64,000 nucleotides of DNA from the NCBI RefSeq assembly GCF_002770595.1, contig NZ_CP022986.1:2480001-2544000 (forward strand). The letters are read 5' to 3'. Positions 8,412 through 17,153 of the stretch are shown in pieces. A program made the position numbers and the translations under genes. This DNA comes from Chryseobacterium camelliae (GTDB lineage: Bacteria; Bacteroidota; Bacteroidia; Flavobacteriales; Weeksellaceae). Under the pieces are notes generated by a model. It saw nothing but the letters and a program-made list of their open reading frames with translations, ran no database searches and was not told where the DNA came from. Every line of letters starts with the position of its first letter. The first letter of the stretch is position 1.

Positions 8412-9012
8412 CATCCTGATTTTGAGCCTGATCAGCTGTAAGACTTATCAGCTTACGGACGTAAAGCCGGCTCTGGATACGTTGAAAACTGCGGAAAACC
8501 TTTATTTTTCTTCCGGAGCAGATTACGTGTACAAATGCCAGATGGATATTTACGGCAACCCTGTCAGTGGAATCCTCATCATCAAAAAAACGGAAGGTGG
8601 TGCCCACCGTGTTGCCCTGGCTTCTGACTTCGGCAATAAGCTGATTGATTTCACCATTTCCGATACGGATTTTAAAGTCAATTACGTCGTTCCGGACCTG
8701 GACAGGAAGATAGTCATCAACTTCCTGAAAAATGATTTCCGCAGGCTACTGAAGAAAGAATATCCCGTCAATCAGGCTTTTGAAAACCCACAGTTCAGGA
8801 TATACCTGTCACAATCCGGTCGGGAAAAATATTACCTGTTCTTTGACAAAGAATCGGAAATGCTTCGGCAGATCATATACACGGAAAAAGACCGTGAAAA
8901 AATAGATTTTAGTTTCGGGGCAAAAAAACATATCTTCGCAGACAGCATACAGCTACAGCACAGGGATTATAAGATCAGCATCCGGTTATTTCAGATCACA
9001 GAAACAGAATAG
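8377..9012 (+). CDS. Outer-membrane lipoprotein, possible LolB-like partner
   Basis: The 211-residue protein starts inside the LolA gene (35-base overlap, different frame). It has a short signal sequence with lipobox LSLISC, so Cys21 should be lipidated. The mature part is rich in beta strands and has no known catalytic motif. Its size, lipid anchor and coupling to a LolA-like carrier suggest a LolB-like acceptor at the outer membrane, comparable to the DUF3261-type lipoproteins of aryl-polyene loci; this is inferred and not shown by a motif. Confidence 0.78.
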   Translation: MHRFLRQSFLYSILILSLISCKTYQLTDVKPALDTLKTAENLYFSSGADYVYKCQMDIYGNPVSGILIIKKTEGGAHRVALASDFGNKLIDFTISDTDFKVNYVVPDLDRKIVINFLKNDFRRLLKKEYPVNQAFENPQFRIYLSQSGREKYYLFFDKESEMLRQIIYTEKDREKIDFSFGAKKHIFADSIQLQHRDYKISIRLFQITETE

Positions 9013-9107
9013 GCCTATGAAAAAAAGTAGTTTCATCTCTGATGCGTCGCGTAGGCATTAATTTCACTCCGCTTACCAAAGAATAATTTAATCTTAAAAA
9101 CAACCGT

Positions 9108-9488
9108 ATGCAAAGCATCCTTACAAACTTTTATACCGTACAGTCTATCGACAGAACAGAAAACGGCAATTTTACTGCCCGCATCGTACTGAATAAAGAA
9201 CATGACATTTTCAAAGGGCATTTTCCGGGCAATCCGGTTACTCCCGGAGTATGCATGATGCAGATTGTGAAAGAACTTACCGAAGAATGTACGGGAACGC
9301 AACTTTTCCTTAAATCGGCCTCCAATGTAAAATTTATGGCCATCATCAATCCGTTTGAAACTCCGGAACTCACTTTACAGCTGGACGTTACCGAACATGA
9401 ACAGGATATTAAGGTAAAAAATGTTACGGCCTTTGGCGAGACTATTGCATTGAAAATGTCAGTACACTACCAAAAATTAACGTCATGA
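9108..9488 (+). CDS. FabZ/ApeI-like hotdog dehydratase
   Basis: The 126-residue single-hotdog protein has the FabZ fingerprint HFPGNPVTPGV with catalytic His38. The Glu that FabZ places 14 residues later is Gln52 here (PGVCMMQ). The likely role is dehydration of 3-hydroxyacyl-ACP to the trans-enoyl form that gives the conjugated polyene; no enoyl reductase is encoded nearby, as expected for a polyene. The Gln may lower activity or signal a different mechanism. It is preceded by 95 bases without a gene and overlaps the following gene by four bases. Confidence 0.85.
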   Translation: MQSILTNFYTVQSIDRTENGNFTARIVLNKEHDIFKGHFPGNPVTPGVCMMQIVKELTEECTGTQLFLKSASNVKFMAIINPFETPELTLQLDVTEHEQDIKVKNVTAFGETIALKMSVHYQKLTS

Positions 9489-9970
9489 ATTTCATCTTCT
9501 CCTTTATAGCGTCATTTATATTTTTTTTCCAGGCTACCGACATTGAATCTCTGCGGTACAGTTACGCCAAAGCCAACCAGTCAACGGCCAATACCAAAGC
9601 CTTCATCAACCTGGCGGATAAGCAATCGGGATCAGACCCTGTTATCCTGGGGTATAAAGCTGCGGCGCAGATTATGGAAGCCAAGGTGACCACGGAAAAG
9701 GGAAAACGCAAAATGTTTGTAAAAGCCGGAGCTACCAGTCTGGAAAATGTGATTAAAAGCAATCCGAATAATGCTGAACTGAGGGTAATCCGCCTGAGTG
9801 TACAGGAAAATATCCCTAAGATTGTCGGATACCATAAGAATATGAATGAAGACAAAGCGTTCATCCTGAACAACTACAGCAAACAGAACAGCAGCCTTAA
9901 AAGCTATATCAAAAGGTTCGCCTCACAGTCTAAGACCATGACTGAGGCAGAACGTTCAGCCCTTAAGTAG
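9485..9970 (+). CDS. Exported hypothetical protein of the pigment operon
   Basis: The 161-residue protein has a strongly hydrophobic N-terminus (residues 3-17, rich in Phe and Ile) that looks like a signal peptide. The rest is helical with Ala- and Asn-rich segments and Lys-rich patches. I recognise no domain. Spacing may fit short helical repeats such as TPR-like units (for example KSNPNNAELR). It starts four bases inside the dehydratase gene and ends five bases before the glycosyltransferase gene, so it is a firm operon member. A periplasmic role is inferred from the signal only. Confidence 0.75.
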   Translation: MNFIFSFIASFIFFFQATDIESLRYSYAKANQSTANTKAFINLADKQSGSDPVILGYKAAAQIMEAKVTTEKGKRKMFVKAGATSLENVIKSNPNNAELRVIRLSVQENIPKIVGYHKNMNEDKAFILNNYSKQNSSLKSYIKRFASQSKTMTEAERSALK

Positions 9971-9975
9971 CCCCC

Positions 9976-11178
9976 ATGATCCTCTCTGAAGTCCGGCACG
10001 CCATTTCTGAACAGAAAATCTGTGTCCTTATTCCCACCTACAACAATGCAAAAACCCTGCGTAGGGTTATTGACGGTGTCCTGGTTTATACGGAAAGCAT
10101 TATTATTGTCAATGACGGTTCTACTGATGCTACATCTGATATTTTAGCCGGGTATACTGGCGTTAAGACCATCCATCTTCCGGCCAACAAAGGAAAAGGT
10201 AACGCGCTGAAAACCGGTTTCAGGGCAGCTCAGGCTGCGGGATATGATTATGCCATCACAATTGATTCGGACGGCCAGCATTACCCGGATGACATTCCGG
10301 TATTTGTCGAGGCCCTGCTGGAGGAAGGTGGAGATGTACTGCTGATCGGGAACCGCAATATGGCCCAGGACGGAATTCCTAAAAAAAGCAGCTTTGGCAA
10401 CCGGTTTTCCAATTTCTGGTTCTGGTTTGAGACCGGTATCAGGCTGGAAGATACGCAATCCGGCTACCGTCTTTACCCTTTGCACAAAATACCCAAAAAA
10501 TATTTTACGCCGAAATTTGAGTTTGAGATCGAGATTATTGTTCGCTCCGCATGGAAGCATATCCCAGTGAAGAATGTTCCGGTAAAAGTTTTATATGATC
10601 CGGCAGAACGGGTATCGCATTTCAGGCCATTCAAAGACTTTACCCGCATCAGCATCCTGAATACTATCCTGGTTACGATTGCGCTGGTCTATATTATCCC
10701 GAGAAGGTTTATCCATAATTTCAGGAAGAAAAGCTTCAAGCGGTTCATTAAGGAAGATGTGCTGGAAAGTGACGGCAGCAACCGTATCAAGGCATTTTCC
10801 GTTGCGCTGGGAGTATTTGTAGGCTTATGTCCGCTCTGGGGGTTCCACACCCTGCTGGTGATTTCATTATCTGTCCTTTTCAAGCTGAATAAGGTACTGG
10901 CATTTATGGCTTCCAACGTGAGCCTTCCCCCGTTTATTCCGTTTATCATTGCGGCTTCATTATTCCTGGGCGCGCCATTTGTACAGGGTGACAGCAGCAT
11001 CCTGAACCACGAACTGAATTTTGAGCTGGTTAAAAACCATCTGCTTCAGTACGTCATAGGCAGCTTTATCCTGGCTGCAATATTATCTGCCGTTTCAGGA
11101 GTCGTAACGTTTGTTCTGCTGAACAGGATAAGCCCGGATGCTGAGGAACCGTTCAATAATTCGCATCCTGTCGAGTAA
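9976..11178 (+). CDS. Glycosyltransferase family 2 fused to DUF2062
   Basis: The 400-residue protein has an N-terminal GT-A domain of the dolichyl/polyprenyl-phosphate sugar transferase kind: LIPTYNNA, NDGSTDAT (about 46-53) and the metal-binding DSDGQH (97-102). A basic linker is followed by a C-terminal DUF2062 membrane domain (about 260-385) with GLCPLWGFHT and three or four hydrophobic segments. The fusion is common in Bacteroidetes and in aryl-polyene loci, where the target may be a lipid carrier or the pigment. It is the last gene of the rightward operon. The convergent C45-family gene ends only 16 bases downstream. Confidence 0.88.
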   Translation: MILSEVRHAISEQKICVLIPTYNNAKTLRRVIDGVLVYTESIIIVNDGSTDATSDILAGYTGVKTIHLPANKGKGNALKTGFRAAQAAGYDYAITIDSDGQHYPDDIPVFVEALLEEGGDVLLIGNRNMAQDGIPKKSSFGNRFSNFWFWFETGIRLEDTQSGYRLYPLHKIPKKYFTPKFEFEIEIIVRSAWKHIPVKNVPVKVLYDPAERVSHFRPFKDFTRISILNTILVTIALVYIIPRRFIHNFRKKSFKRFIKEDVLESDGSNRIKAFSVALGVFVGLCPLWGFHTLLVISLSVLFKLNKVLAFMASNVSLPPFIPFIIAASLFLGAPFVQGDSSILNHELNFELVKNHLLQYVIGSFILAAILSAVSGVVTFVLLNRISPDAEEPFNNSHPVE

Positions 11179-11194
11179 TCTATTTTCCAGGCTC

Positions 11195-12850
11195 TCATTT
11201 GAGCTTTCTGAGCGTCTTTTGCAGGTACTTTTCCGTATTTTTCCGGTCGGGAACCGTTGTAATTTCTTTGGTGAGAGCTTTTTCGAACGCTGCTTTTGCT
11301 TTTGCGTAATCCCTTCTTTCAAAATAGTACCTTCCGGCATAGTTATATACCAGCCAGAAATCAGGGTTTAAGGACTGATAATGTGCCATCCATTCTTCGG
11401 TGAGTTCTGTATCTCTATCATTGATTGCCTTTTCTATGACTGGAGTAAGCCTTTTGTATTCCTCATACTTCTTAAAATCCAGGCTGCGCACAAACGAATC
11501 TTCTGCAATCGTCATTCCCGGTTCCGAGAATCCATGCTCTCTATGCTTACCCGAAAAGATTTTATTAAGGTCATAACAGACAAATTCACCCAACTGATAC
11601 GGATTGGAAGAAACCCAGGCCAGTCTTTTTTCAGGTGAAAATATAACAGCATGGTGCGCTATCAGCTGATTGATCGCCTTTTCATTGCCGTAACCCAATG
11701 CACGTTCTTTTAATCCGGAGCGGTCCCGTAATAAGGCGGCCATTTTCTCAGGATTCAGGGTCCTGTCTTTTTCCATAAGCTCCTGAAGCTTTTCATACCG
11801 GTATTCCGAATGGCTCTCCAGAATATGTTTCCGGTTTCTTTGGTCATGAGCATAAGCATCCGACTGGAAATGGTTCGTACAGAAGACCTGACCTGAATTT
11901 TCTGCCTGGTACACTCCGAAGTTATCCGGGGATACCTCAATGATTACAGCTTTTCGGTCATGCGCGCTTCCTACCAGTATGGATTCGGAAACGAATACTT
12001 TTCTCTTCCTGGCAATGGCTATCGCCTGATCGATGGTTTCAGCATATTGAAGGATCTCTCTGGTGACCAGTGAGATCGGCGTTTTTGCCGTTAAAGGAAT
12101 CCTGGATTTCCCGGCATTGATGGTAACGGTAATCCCCAATTTATTCATCCCGGAAACCACGCCGATCATTCCCGGCCAGCTTACTGACATATAGGGAATT
12201 CCCCTATCCGGTTCCACGAATTCAACCACTTTATTCTGTGCGAAATCATCGCCTACATAAAAGTCGAAATTCCTTCCGATCAGCAGTTCGCCGTCATCTG
12301 TATACCGGTCCCAGACCGCAATAGAAGTACAGCCCACCATAGCCAGGTCCTGAAGGGCATGGCCGATATCATGCGCACCGTGCAGGTAAAGGTTCCTGAG
12401 GTATTTCGGGGCGATAAAATTGTAGCGGTCCGAAGAATATTGTGATAAGCCATAAAGTTCTGCCTGGTAATCCTCACGCACATTCAGGTACATTTTCCTG
12501 TTGTACCATTTCAAGAAACCGCGCAACAGCTTTTGCTTCAATGCGGAGGGTACGAATCCCTCTATCCTGGAAAAGAAAATTTCTTCCTGCTTCTGCATCA
12601 GCGGCTGGGTGAGTGCGCCATTGTTATATCCTAATTCCAAAGGGTTTCCTTTGATGTAGAGTTCCCACAGCTGCTGTTTGTTTTTGGTAAGGTAATTTTC
12701 TTTGAAACTGAAGGTGGAATCATTGATCCGCTTTACGTCCGGAACCCGGGCAGAATAAGCACTGACATCCGGGATATGATGCACTGATTTTGAAATTCCG
12801 CAGGAGTTCAGCAGCCATAACAAAGAAAAAACGGTTATATGATGTATCAT
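11195..12850 (-). CDS. C45-family Ntn hydrolase/acyltransferase lipoprotein with TPR tail
   Basis: From the start at 12850 the protein has about 551 residues: a signal peptide with lipobox LLNSC (Cys17), an acyl-CoA:6-aminopenicillanate acyltransferase-like domain, and a C-terminal TPR-like segment (YNYAGRYYFERRDYAKAKAA). The candidate nucleophile is Cys174 in MVGCTSIAVW, followed by GRNFDFY, typical of C45 enzymes. I prefer this start because an in-frame ATG at 12919 would put 23 polar residues before the signal and overlap the upstream gene. The family cleaves or makes amide and ester bonds; here it could form or edit the pigment ester in the envelope. That use is inferred. Confidence 0.82.
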   Translation of the reverse strand: MIHHITVFSLLWLLNSCGISKSVHHIPDVSAYSARVPDVKRINDSTFSFKENYLTKNKQQLWELYIKGNPLELGYNNGALTQPLMQKQEEIFFSRIEGFVPSALKQKLLRGFLKWYNRKMYLNVREDYQAELYGLSQYSSDRYNFIAPKYLRNLYLHGAHDIGHALQDLAMVGCTSIAVWDRYTDDGELLIGRNFDFYVGDDFAQNKVVEFVEPDRGIPYMSVSWPGMIGVVSGMNKLGITVTINAGKSRIPLTAKTPISLVTREILQYAETIDQAIAIARKRKVFVSESILVGSAHDRKAVIIEVSPDNFGVYQAENSGQVFCTNHFQSDAYAHDQRNRKHILESHSEYRYEKLQELMEKDRTLNPEKMAALLRDRSGLKERALGYGNEKAINQLIAHHAVIFSPEKRLAWVSSNPYQLGEFVCYDLNKIFSGKHREHGFSEPGMTIAEDSFVRSLDFKKYEEYKRLTPVIEKAINDRDTELTEEWMAHYQSLNPDFWLVYNYAGRYYFERRDYAKAKAAFEKALTKEITTVPDRKNTEKYLQKTLRKLK

Positions 12851-12905
12851 ATAATTCAACCGGCCGGAAAATCCGCCATATATCTTTCTACTGCAATGCC
12901 GATGT

Positions 12906-14441
12906 CTACTGTTGGTCATAGCTGCTCTTTAATGCATTTAACCGCTCACGCATCAGTTCTCTACCGAGAATTTCGGTACAGGTACCGAATGCCCCAATGG
13001 TTACCCCAAGGATACCGTGCATATTAACCGATTGCCCTGTAAGAAAAATGTTATCAATTTTCGTTCTCGGCGAAACCATGGTTTTCAGCGGATTTTCCGA
13101 ATTTTTCAGGTATCCGTACATATTGCCTTCAAAGCTCCCGATATAATCCCGGTAAGATAAGGGCGAAGAGGTGTACACATGATCTATATAGTTCCTGAGA
13201 TCAGGTATCTTTTTCTCCAGGGCATCCATCATCGCTTCTGCTTTTTCCTGCTTGAAGCGTTCGTAGGCTTCTCCCCGTAAATGTTCATGGACAACCGTAT
13301 TCACAGTATCTTGCCATTGTTTTACCTCTTCAAAATCCATATAGGAAATGGCGGTAAGGCTTTCTGCAAAATCCGGGTGGGCCTTTGAAGGCGTACAGGA
13401 AAGCATATAGGTTTCCGGCCATTGTTCTTTACGGTACCGGAAGGCATTCCAAACGCTGTCTTCAGAAGCATAGTGATAGACATTGTAATTGAAATGGGAA
13501 ACTGACTGAGGCTTCAGTACCATATATACGCTGAAGCATGAGGAAGTAGGTTCCCAGCTCATGATCCGGTTCAAAAATGATTTCTTAAGCCTGTTTTCGC
13601 CGATTAGCTTAACCGTAGCCCGGATATCGATGTTGGAAATAAACTGTTTGGCAGCGAATACTTTTCCGCAGGCGGTTTTTGCCGATCTCAGAATATTCTG
13701 TTCATCAAAAACCAGTTCTGAAACTTCCGTATGTTTGTATACTTCCGCTCCGTATTCCCTTAATTTCCTGATCAGCAGCCTGGATATCTGGCTTCCGCCT
13801 TTCACACATTTATAAGCACTTTGCATATAGGAGTTGACCGTAAGGGCATGGACATAAAAAGGAACATCCTCAGAATTTCCGGCATACAGGAAATTGGCGC
13901 CTAACAGTACAGACTGCAGCTTTTTATTCGATGTGATGGATTCTATGAATCTTCTGGTATTGAGGTGAAGCACCTCTTCATTGTACCGTTCTTCAGCGCT
14001 GAGGTTGTAGAGCGGAAACTGACTGCATACATACCGGATCTCTTCGCAGTAGTTTTCAATATTTTCTTTTTCTTCAGGAAAATAATGGGACAGGTGCGTT
14101 ATAAAATTCTCATATCCCTGAGCATGCGGATAGGCCGTTGCATCTTCGCCAAAAGTAATATGGTCGTAACCGTTTTCATCCATTTTACGGATTTCAAGGT
14201 CATCCATGATTCCCAGATACGAAAAGTACTGATGGAGGTTCTGTCCCTCCGACAGCCCTCCAAGGTAATGGACCCCGGTATCGAAAATCTTTTTATTCCT
14301 TGAAAAAGTCTGAAGGTTCCCTCCATACTGGTTATTTTTTTCCAGAACGGCAACTTTCATCCCTTCTTTAGCAAGGATGAGTGCTGAAACAAGGCCTCCC
14401 AGGCCACTGCCGATCACCAGTATGTCGTATTCTTTTTTCAA
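12906..14441 (-). CDS. CrtI/phytoene-desaturase-like FAD oxidoreductase
   Basis: The 511-residue flavoprotein opens with the dinucleotide fold ILVIGSGLGGLVSALILAKE and an acidic beta-strand end (VLEKNNQYGG), then GVHYLGGL. The C-terminus has the FAD-binding LTGQSVNMHGILGV stretch of the CrtI/CrtISO family. Members desaturate or isomerise long conjugated chains. Beside polyene genes it is inferred to isomerise or oxidise the polyene. It lies in the leftward operon 146 bases downstream of the LpxL-like gene. That spacer shows no hairpin or promoter I can support. Confidence 0.87.
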   Translation of the reverse strand: MKKEYDILVIGSGLGGLVSALILAKEGMKVAVLEKNNQYGGNLQTFSRNKKIFDTGVHYLGGLSEGQNLHQYFSYLGIMDDLEIRKMDENGYDHITFGEDATAYPHAQGYENFITHLSHYFPEEKENIENYCEEIRYVCSQFPLYNLSAEERYNEEVLHLNTRRFIESITSNKKLQSVLLGANFLYAGNSEDVPFYVHALTVNSYMQSAYKCVKGGSQISRLLIRKLREYGAEVYKHTEVSELVFDEQNILRSAKTACGKVFAAKQFISNIDIRATVKLIGENRLKKSFLNRIMSWEPTSSCFSVYMVLKPQSVSHFNYNVYHYASEDSVWNAFRYRKEQWPETYMLSCTPSKAHPDFAESLTAISYMDFEEVKQWQDTVNTVVHEHLRGEAYERFKQEKAEAMMDALEKKIPDLRNYIDHVYTSSPLSYRDYIGSFEGNMYGYLKNSENPLKTMVSPRTKIDNIFLTGQSVNMHGILGVTIGAFGTCTEILGRELMRERLNALKSSYDQQ

Positions 14442-14587
14442 TACATCCGTTTTGTTGTGCTAAATTACAATTTTAAACCGTCGGATATCTGCAGCCCGAC
14501 CTGAATGGAGCTCTTTTTTATTTTTGAGAATGGGCGGGGAGAATAAAAAAAGCAGGAATGGAGGACGGAAAAGCTGCCACCGTACTG

Positions 14588-15478
14588 TTAAGACTGGTTT
14601 ATATCATCCCAGAAATCGAAATAATTAAACCATTGCAGGGGATATTTCCTGACCATGGCTTCGAGATTCCTTGTATAGGAATTTAAAAGGCCCTGTGCAT
14701 CCCTTTTTTTCACGTTTTCTGCCACTCTCGCATACAGGTGGTAATGGAGCTTCTTTTCCTTCATTACATAGACATATACTACGGGAACGCCGAGACGGGA
14801 AGCAATAAGGAATGGTCCTGCCGGGAATCTGGCACTTTTTCCCAGCAGCTCGCCTTCCAGGTATTTGGATCCTTCAAAATAACGGTCACCGGTAAAGCAG
14901 ATCAGTTCATTCCTGGAAAGGGCATCATTGATCTCGAAGATATGCGACATATCATCCTTCACATAGATGAATTTGGTTGTACTTTTCTTTACCGCCACGC
15001 TATCGAGGTATTCTTTAATGGCTGTAACTTCCTGATCGGTAGTTACTAAATTAATCTGGCAATCAAAATCGATGTCTGCAAAAAAGTGTTCCGCAATCTC
15101 AAAATTACCGATGTGGGCACTGATAAGGATGCCTCCTTTCTTGGCTGCCAGAAGATTACGAAGGTGGTCTATCCCGTCGAATTCATAGGTAAACTGGTCC
15201 CGAAGGCCAGCAGAAATAGCCGTCTTATCAATCAGGACCGTTCCGAATGTAAAGTAGCTTCTGAAAACAGACCATTTTGACTTAAGTGTACTGTATCCCA
15301 AACGTTTGTGAAAATAATGCCGTATGGAGCGGCTGCTTTTTTTAAGGAACAGAAAGTAATAGGCTGCCACAAAATACAGCACGACATATGAACTCCGGAC
15401 CCCGATATTCCTAATGCACCAGACAAATATCTTATAGCCTGCAATACTGCCTTTGGATTTGCCTTTCCATTTGTTCAT
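14588..15478 (-). CDS. LpxL/HtrB-like lysophospholipid acyltransferase
   Basis: The 296-residue inner-membrane protein has a membrane segment at about 28-46 and the acyltransferase motif HIGNFE (His122, Glu127; HX4E form) in ILISAHIGNFEIAEHF. A GDR-type second motif is present in CFTGDRYFEGSKYLEG. The family moves acyl chains from ACP to a lipid acceptor, for instance in lipid A synthesis. Lying directly after an ACP gene in this operon, it is a strong candidate to transfer the ACP-bound polyene to its acceptor (a resorcinol or a lipid). A housekeeping lipid A role is less likely given the context. Confidence 0.86.
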   Translation of the reverse strand: MNKWKGKSKGSIAGYKIFVWCIRNIGVRSSYVVLYFVAAYYFLFLKKSSRSIRHYFHKRLGYSTLKSKWSVFRSYFTFGTVLIDKTAISAGLRDQFTYEFDGIDHLRNLLAAKKGGILISAHIGNFEIAEHFFADIDFDCQINLVTTDQEVTAIKEYLDSVAVKKSTTKFIYVKDDMSHIFEINDALSRNELICFTGDRYFEGSKYLEGELLGKSARFPAGPFLIASRLGVPVVYVYVMKEKKLHYHLYARVAENVKKRDAQGLLNSYTRNLEAMVRKYPLQWFNYFDFWDDINQS

Positions 15479-15581
15479 GGTTCTTATCTGATATGTATCG
15501 GTCTAACAATATGCAGTGGATTTTTCATACACTGCCGGATGGGTCTGTTATAGTCTTAAGAATGTAGATTTCGATCGATAG

Positions 15582-15836
15582 TTATGCGTTTTTTTCAGCG
15601 ATCTTATGTTCTATCGTCGAATAGAAATCTTCAAAGGTCACGATATTTTTGAAATCGGCCTCGCCCAGCTTCACGCCGAAATTGGATTCGATAACGACTA
15701 CCAGATCAATATAATCCAGGCTGTCCAGCCCCAATGTCTTTTTAAAATTGGCTTCGTTGCTTATCTCTTCGCTGTCTACTTCAAATTCGTTGACCAGGAA
15801 ATCATTAACAGTGGTAATAATTTTCTCCCTTTCCAT
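15582..15836 (-). CDS. Acyl carrier protein (second)
   Basis: This 84-residue carrier has the pantetheine site GLDSLDYIDL with Ser39. It is encoded between the ketosynthase (3 bases upstream) and the LpxL-like acyltransferase. The sequence around the serine (DSLDYIDLVV) differs from the first ACP (DSIDALELIV), so the two probably dock with different partners. It likely holds the acyl chain during extension by the adjacent ketosynthase and its delivery to the acyltransferase. Confidence 0.93.
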   Translation of the reverse strand: MEREKIITTVNDFLVNEFEVDSEEISNEANFKKTLGLDSLDYIDLVVVIESNFGVKLGEADFKNIVTFEDFYSTIEHKIAEKNA

Positions 15837-15839
15837 GTT

Positions 15840-17060
15840 TTATTTATATTTTTTTACTATCAATGCGGAATTGGTCCCCCCAAATCCGAAAGAATTCGAC
15901 AAAAATACATCAATTTTTTGACTTTTGGTTTCAGCAATGATATTTATCCTTTGGGCTTCATCATCAGGATGTTCCAGATTGATATTGGGAGCCACGAAAC
16001 CATGCTGCATCATCAGTATGGAATAGATGACCTCACTGGCTCCTGCCATCCAGCATTCGTGCCCGGTCATCGACTTTGTGGAACTCACCGGAACATCACT
16101 GCCGAAAATTTCATAAATGGCCCGGGCTTCATTCGCATCCCCGATCGGGGTGGAAGTTGCATGGGCGTTGATATAATCGATATCCTTTACCGTAAGTCCT
16201 GACTGCTGCAATGCGCGCTGCATAGCCAAAGCAGGGCCGTCTACATTCGGAGTGGAAATATGGCCGCCGTTAGATGAGAACCCGTATCCGGCAATTTCCG
16301 CAATAATATGGGCGCCTCTTTTCTGGGCAGATTCCAGGCTCTCCACAATCAGAGTGGCAGCACCCCCGCTCGGGATCAGGCCGTCCCTGGCCGAGTCAAA
16401 TGGCCTTGAAGCTTTAGCAGGTTCGTCTTCCCGTACTGAGAATACACCCAGGCCGTCAAAACTGGCCATGGAATAATGGTTGGTTTCCTGTGCCCCTCCG
16501 CAGACAATCATATCCTGGAAACCATTTTTGATCATCATGTACGCCAGTCCCAGGGAATGCGAGCCGCTGGCGCAGGCTGCACTGATGGTCAGGTTAATAC
16601 CCCGCAGCCGGAAAATGGTGGAAAGATTCATGGTTACCGTAGAATTCATGGATTTGAAAATCGCACCGGAACCCATAAGCGTGGTATCTTTCTTTTCCCG
16701 GGCAATATCAATGGATTCCACTACAGCCTGGGAAACACTGTCATTCCCGTACAGGATGCCAACTTCATGGGCATCCAGGAAATCCTGATCGATTCCCGCC
16801 TGCTGCAATGCATCGGTTGTGGCCAGGAAAGCATATTCACTTTCCTCACCCATGCTTACGCGCTGCCTTCTGCTCAGGAGGTTCTTCAGGTCAGGTTTGG
16901 GAACAACACCGCTGAGCCCGGACCTGAATCCGAACTCTTTTCTTTTATCCACCAGAACAATCCCGGACTTCCCCTGAAATAGGGATTCTTTTACCTCATC
17001 CAGAGAGGTTCCTATGCAGGAATAAATTCCCATCCCGGTAATGACTACCCTATTTTCCAT
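15840..17060 (-). CDS. Beta-ketoacyl-ACP synthase (FabF/FabB type)
   Basis: From the chosen start the enzyme has about 406 residues: MENRVVITGMGIYS, Cys163 in AACASGS, His300 in NAHATSTP, Lys329 and His334 in TGHECWMAG. The usual HGT is HAT here, as in FabB/FabF enzymes. I chose 17060 because the conserved beta-strand VVITGMG begins at once; an in-frame ATG at 17093 would add eleven unsupported residues. The order ketoreductase, ketosynthase, ACP, acyltransferase makes a compact elongation module. It is the second complete ketosynthase type of the locus. Confidence 0.9.
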   Translation of the reverse strand: MENRVVITGMGIYSCIGTSLDEVKESLFQGKSGIVLVDKRKEFGFRSGLSGVVPKPDLKNLLSRRQRVSMGEESEYAFLATTDALQQAGIDQDFLDAHEVGILYGNDSVSQAVVESIDIAREKKDTTLMGSGAIFKSMNSTVTMNLSTIFRLRGINLTISAACASGSHSLGLAYMMIKNGFQDMIVCGGAQETNHYSMASFDGLGVFSVREDEPAKASRPFDSARDGLIPSGGAATLIVESLESAQKRGAHIIAEIAGYGFSSNGGHISTPNVDGPALAMQRALQQSGLTVKDIDYINAHATSTPIGDANEARAIYEIFGSDVPVSSTKSMTGHECWMAGASEVIYSILMMQHGFVAPNINLEHPDDEAQRINIIAETKSQKIDVFLSNSFGFGGTNSALIVKKYK

Positions 17061-17153
17061 CTCTCTAAATTTAACAATGTATCCATCTAACAAGGTAACA
17101 ATTATAACTGTTATTTATTGGTATACCGGTACACTGGTATATTGTTATATTAC

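Noticed and set aside
15606..16202. Open frame of about 200 codons opposite the second ACP and the ketosynthase
   Set aside because: It spans two real minus-strand genes and has no motif.
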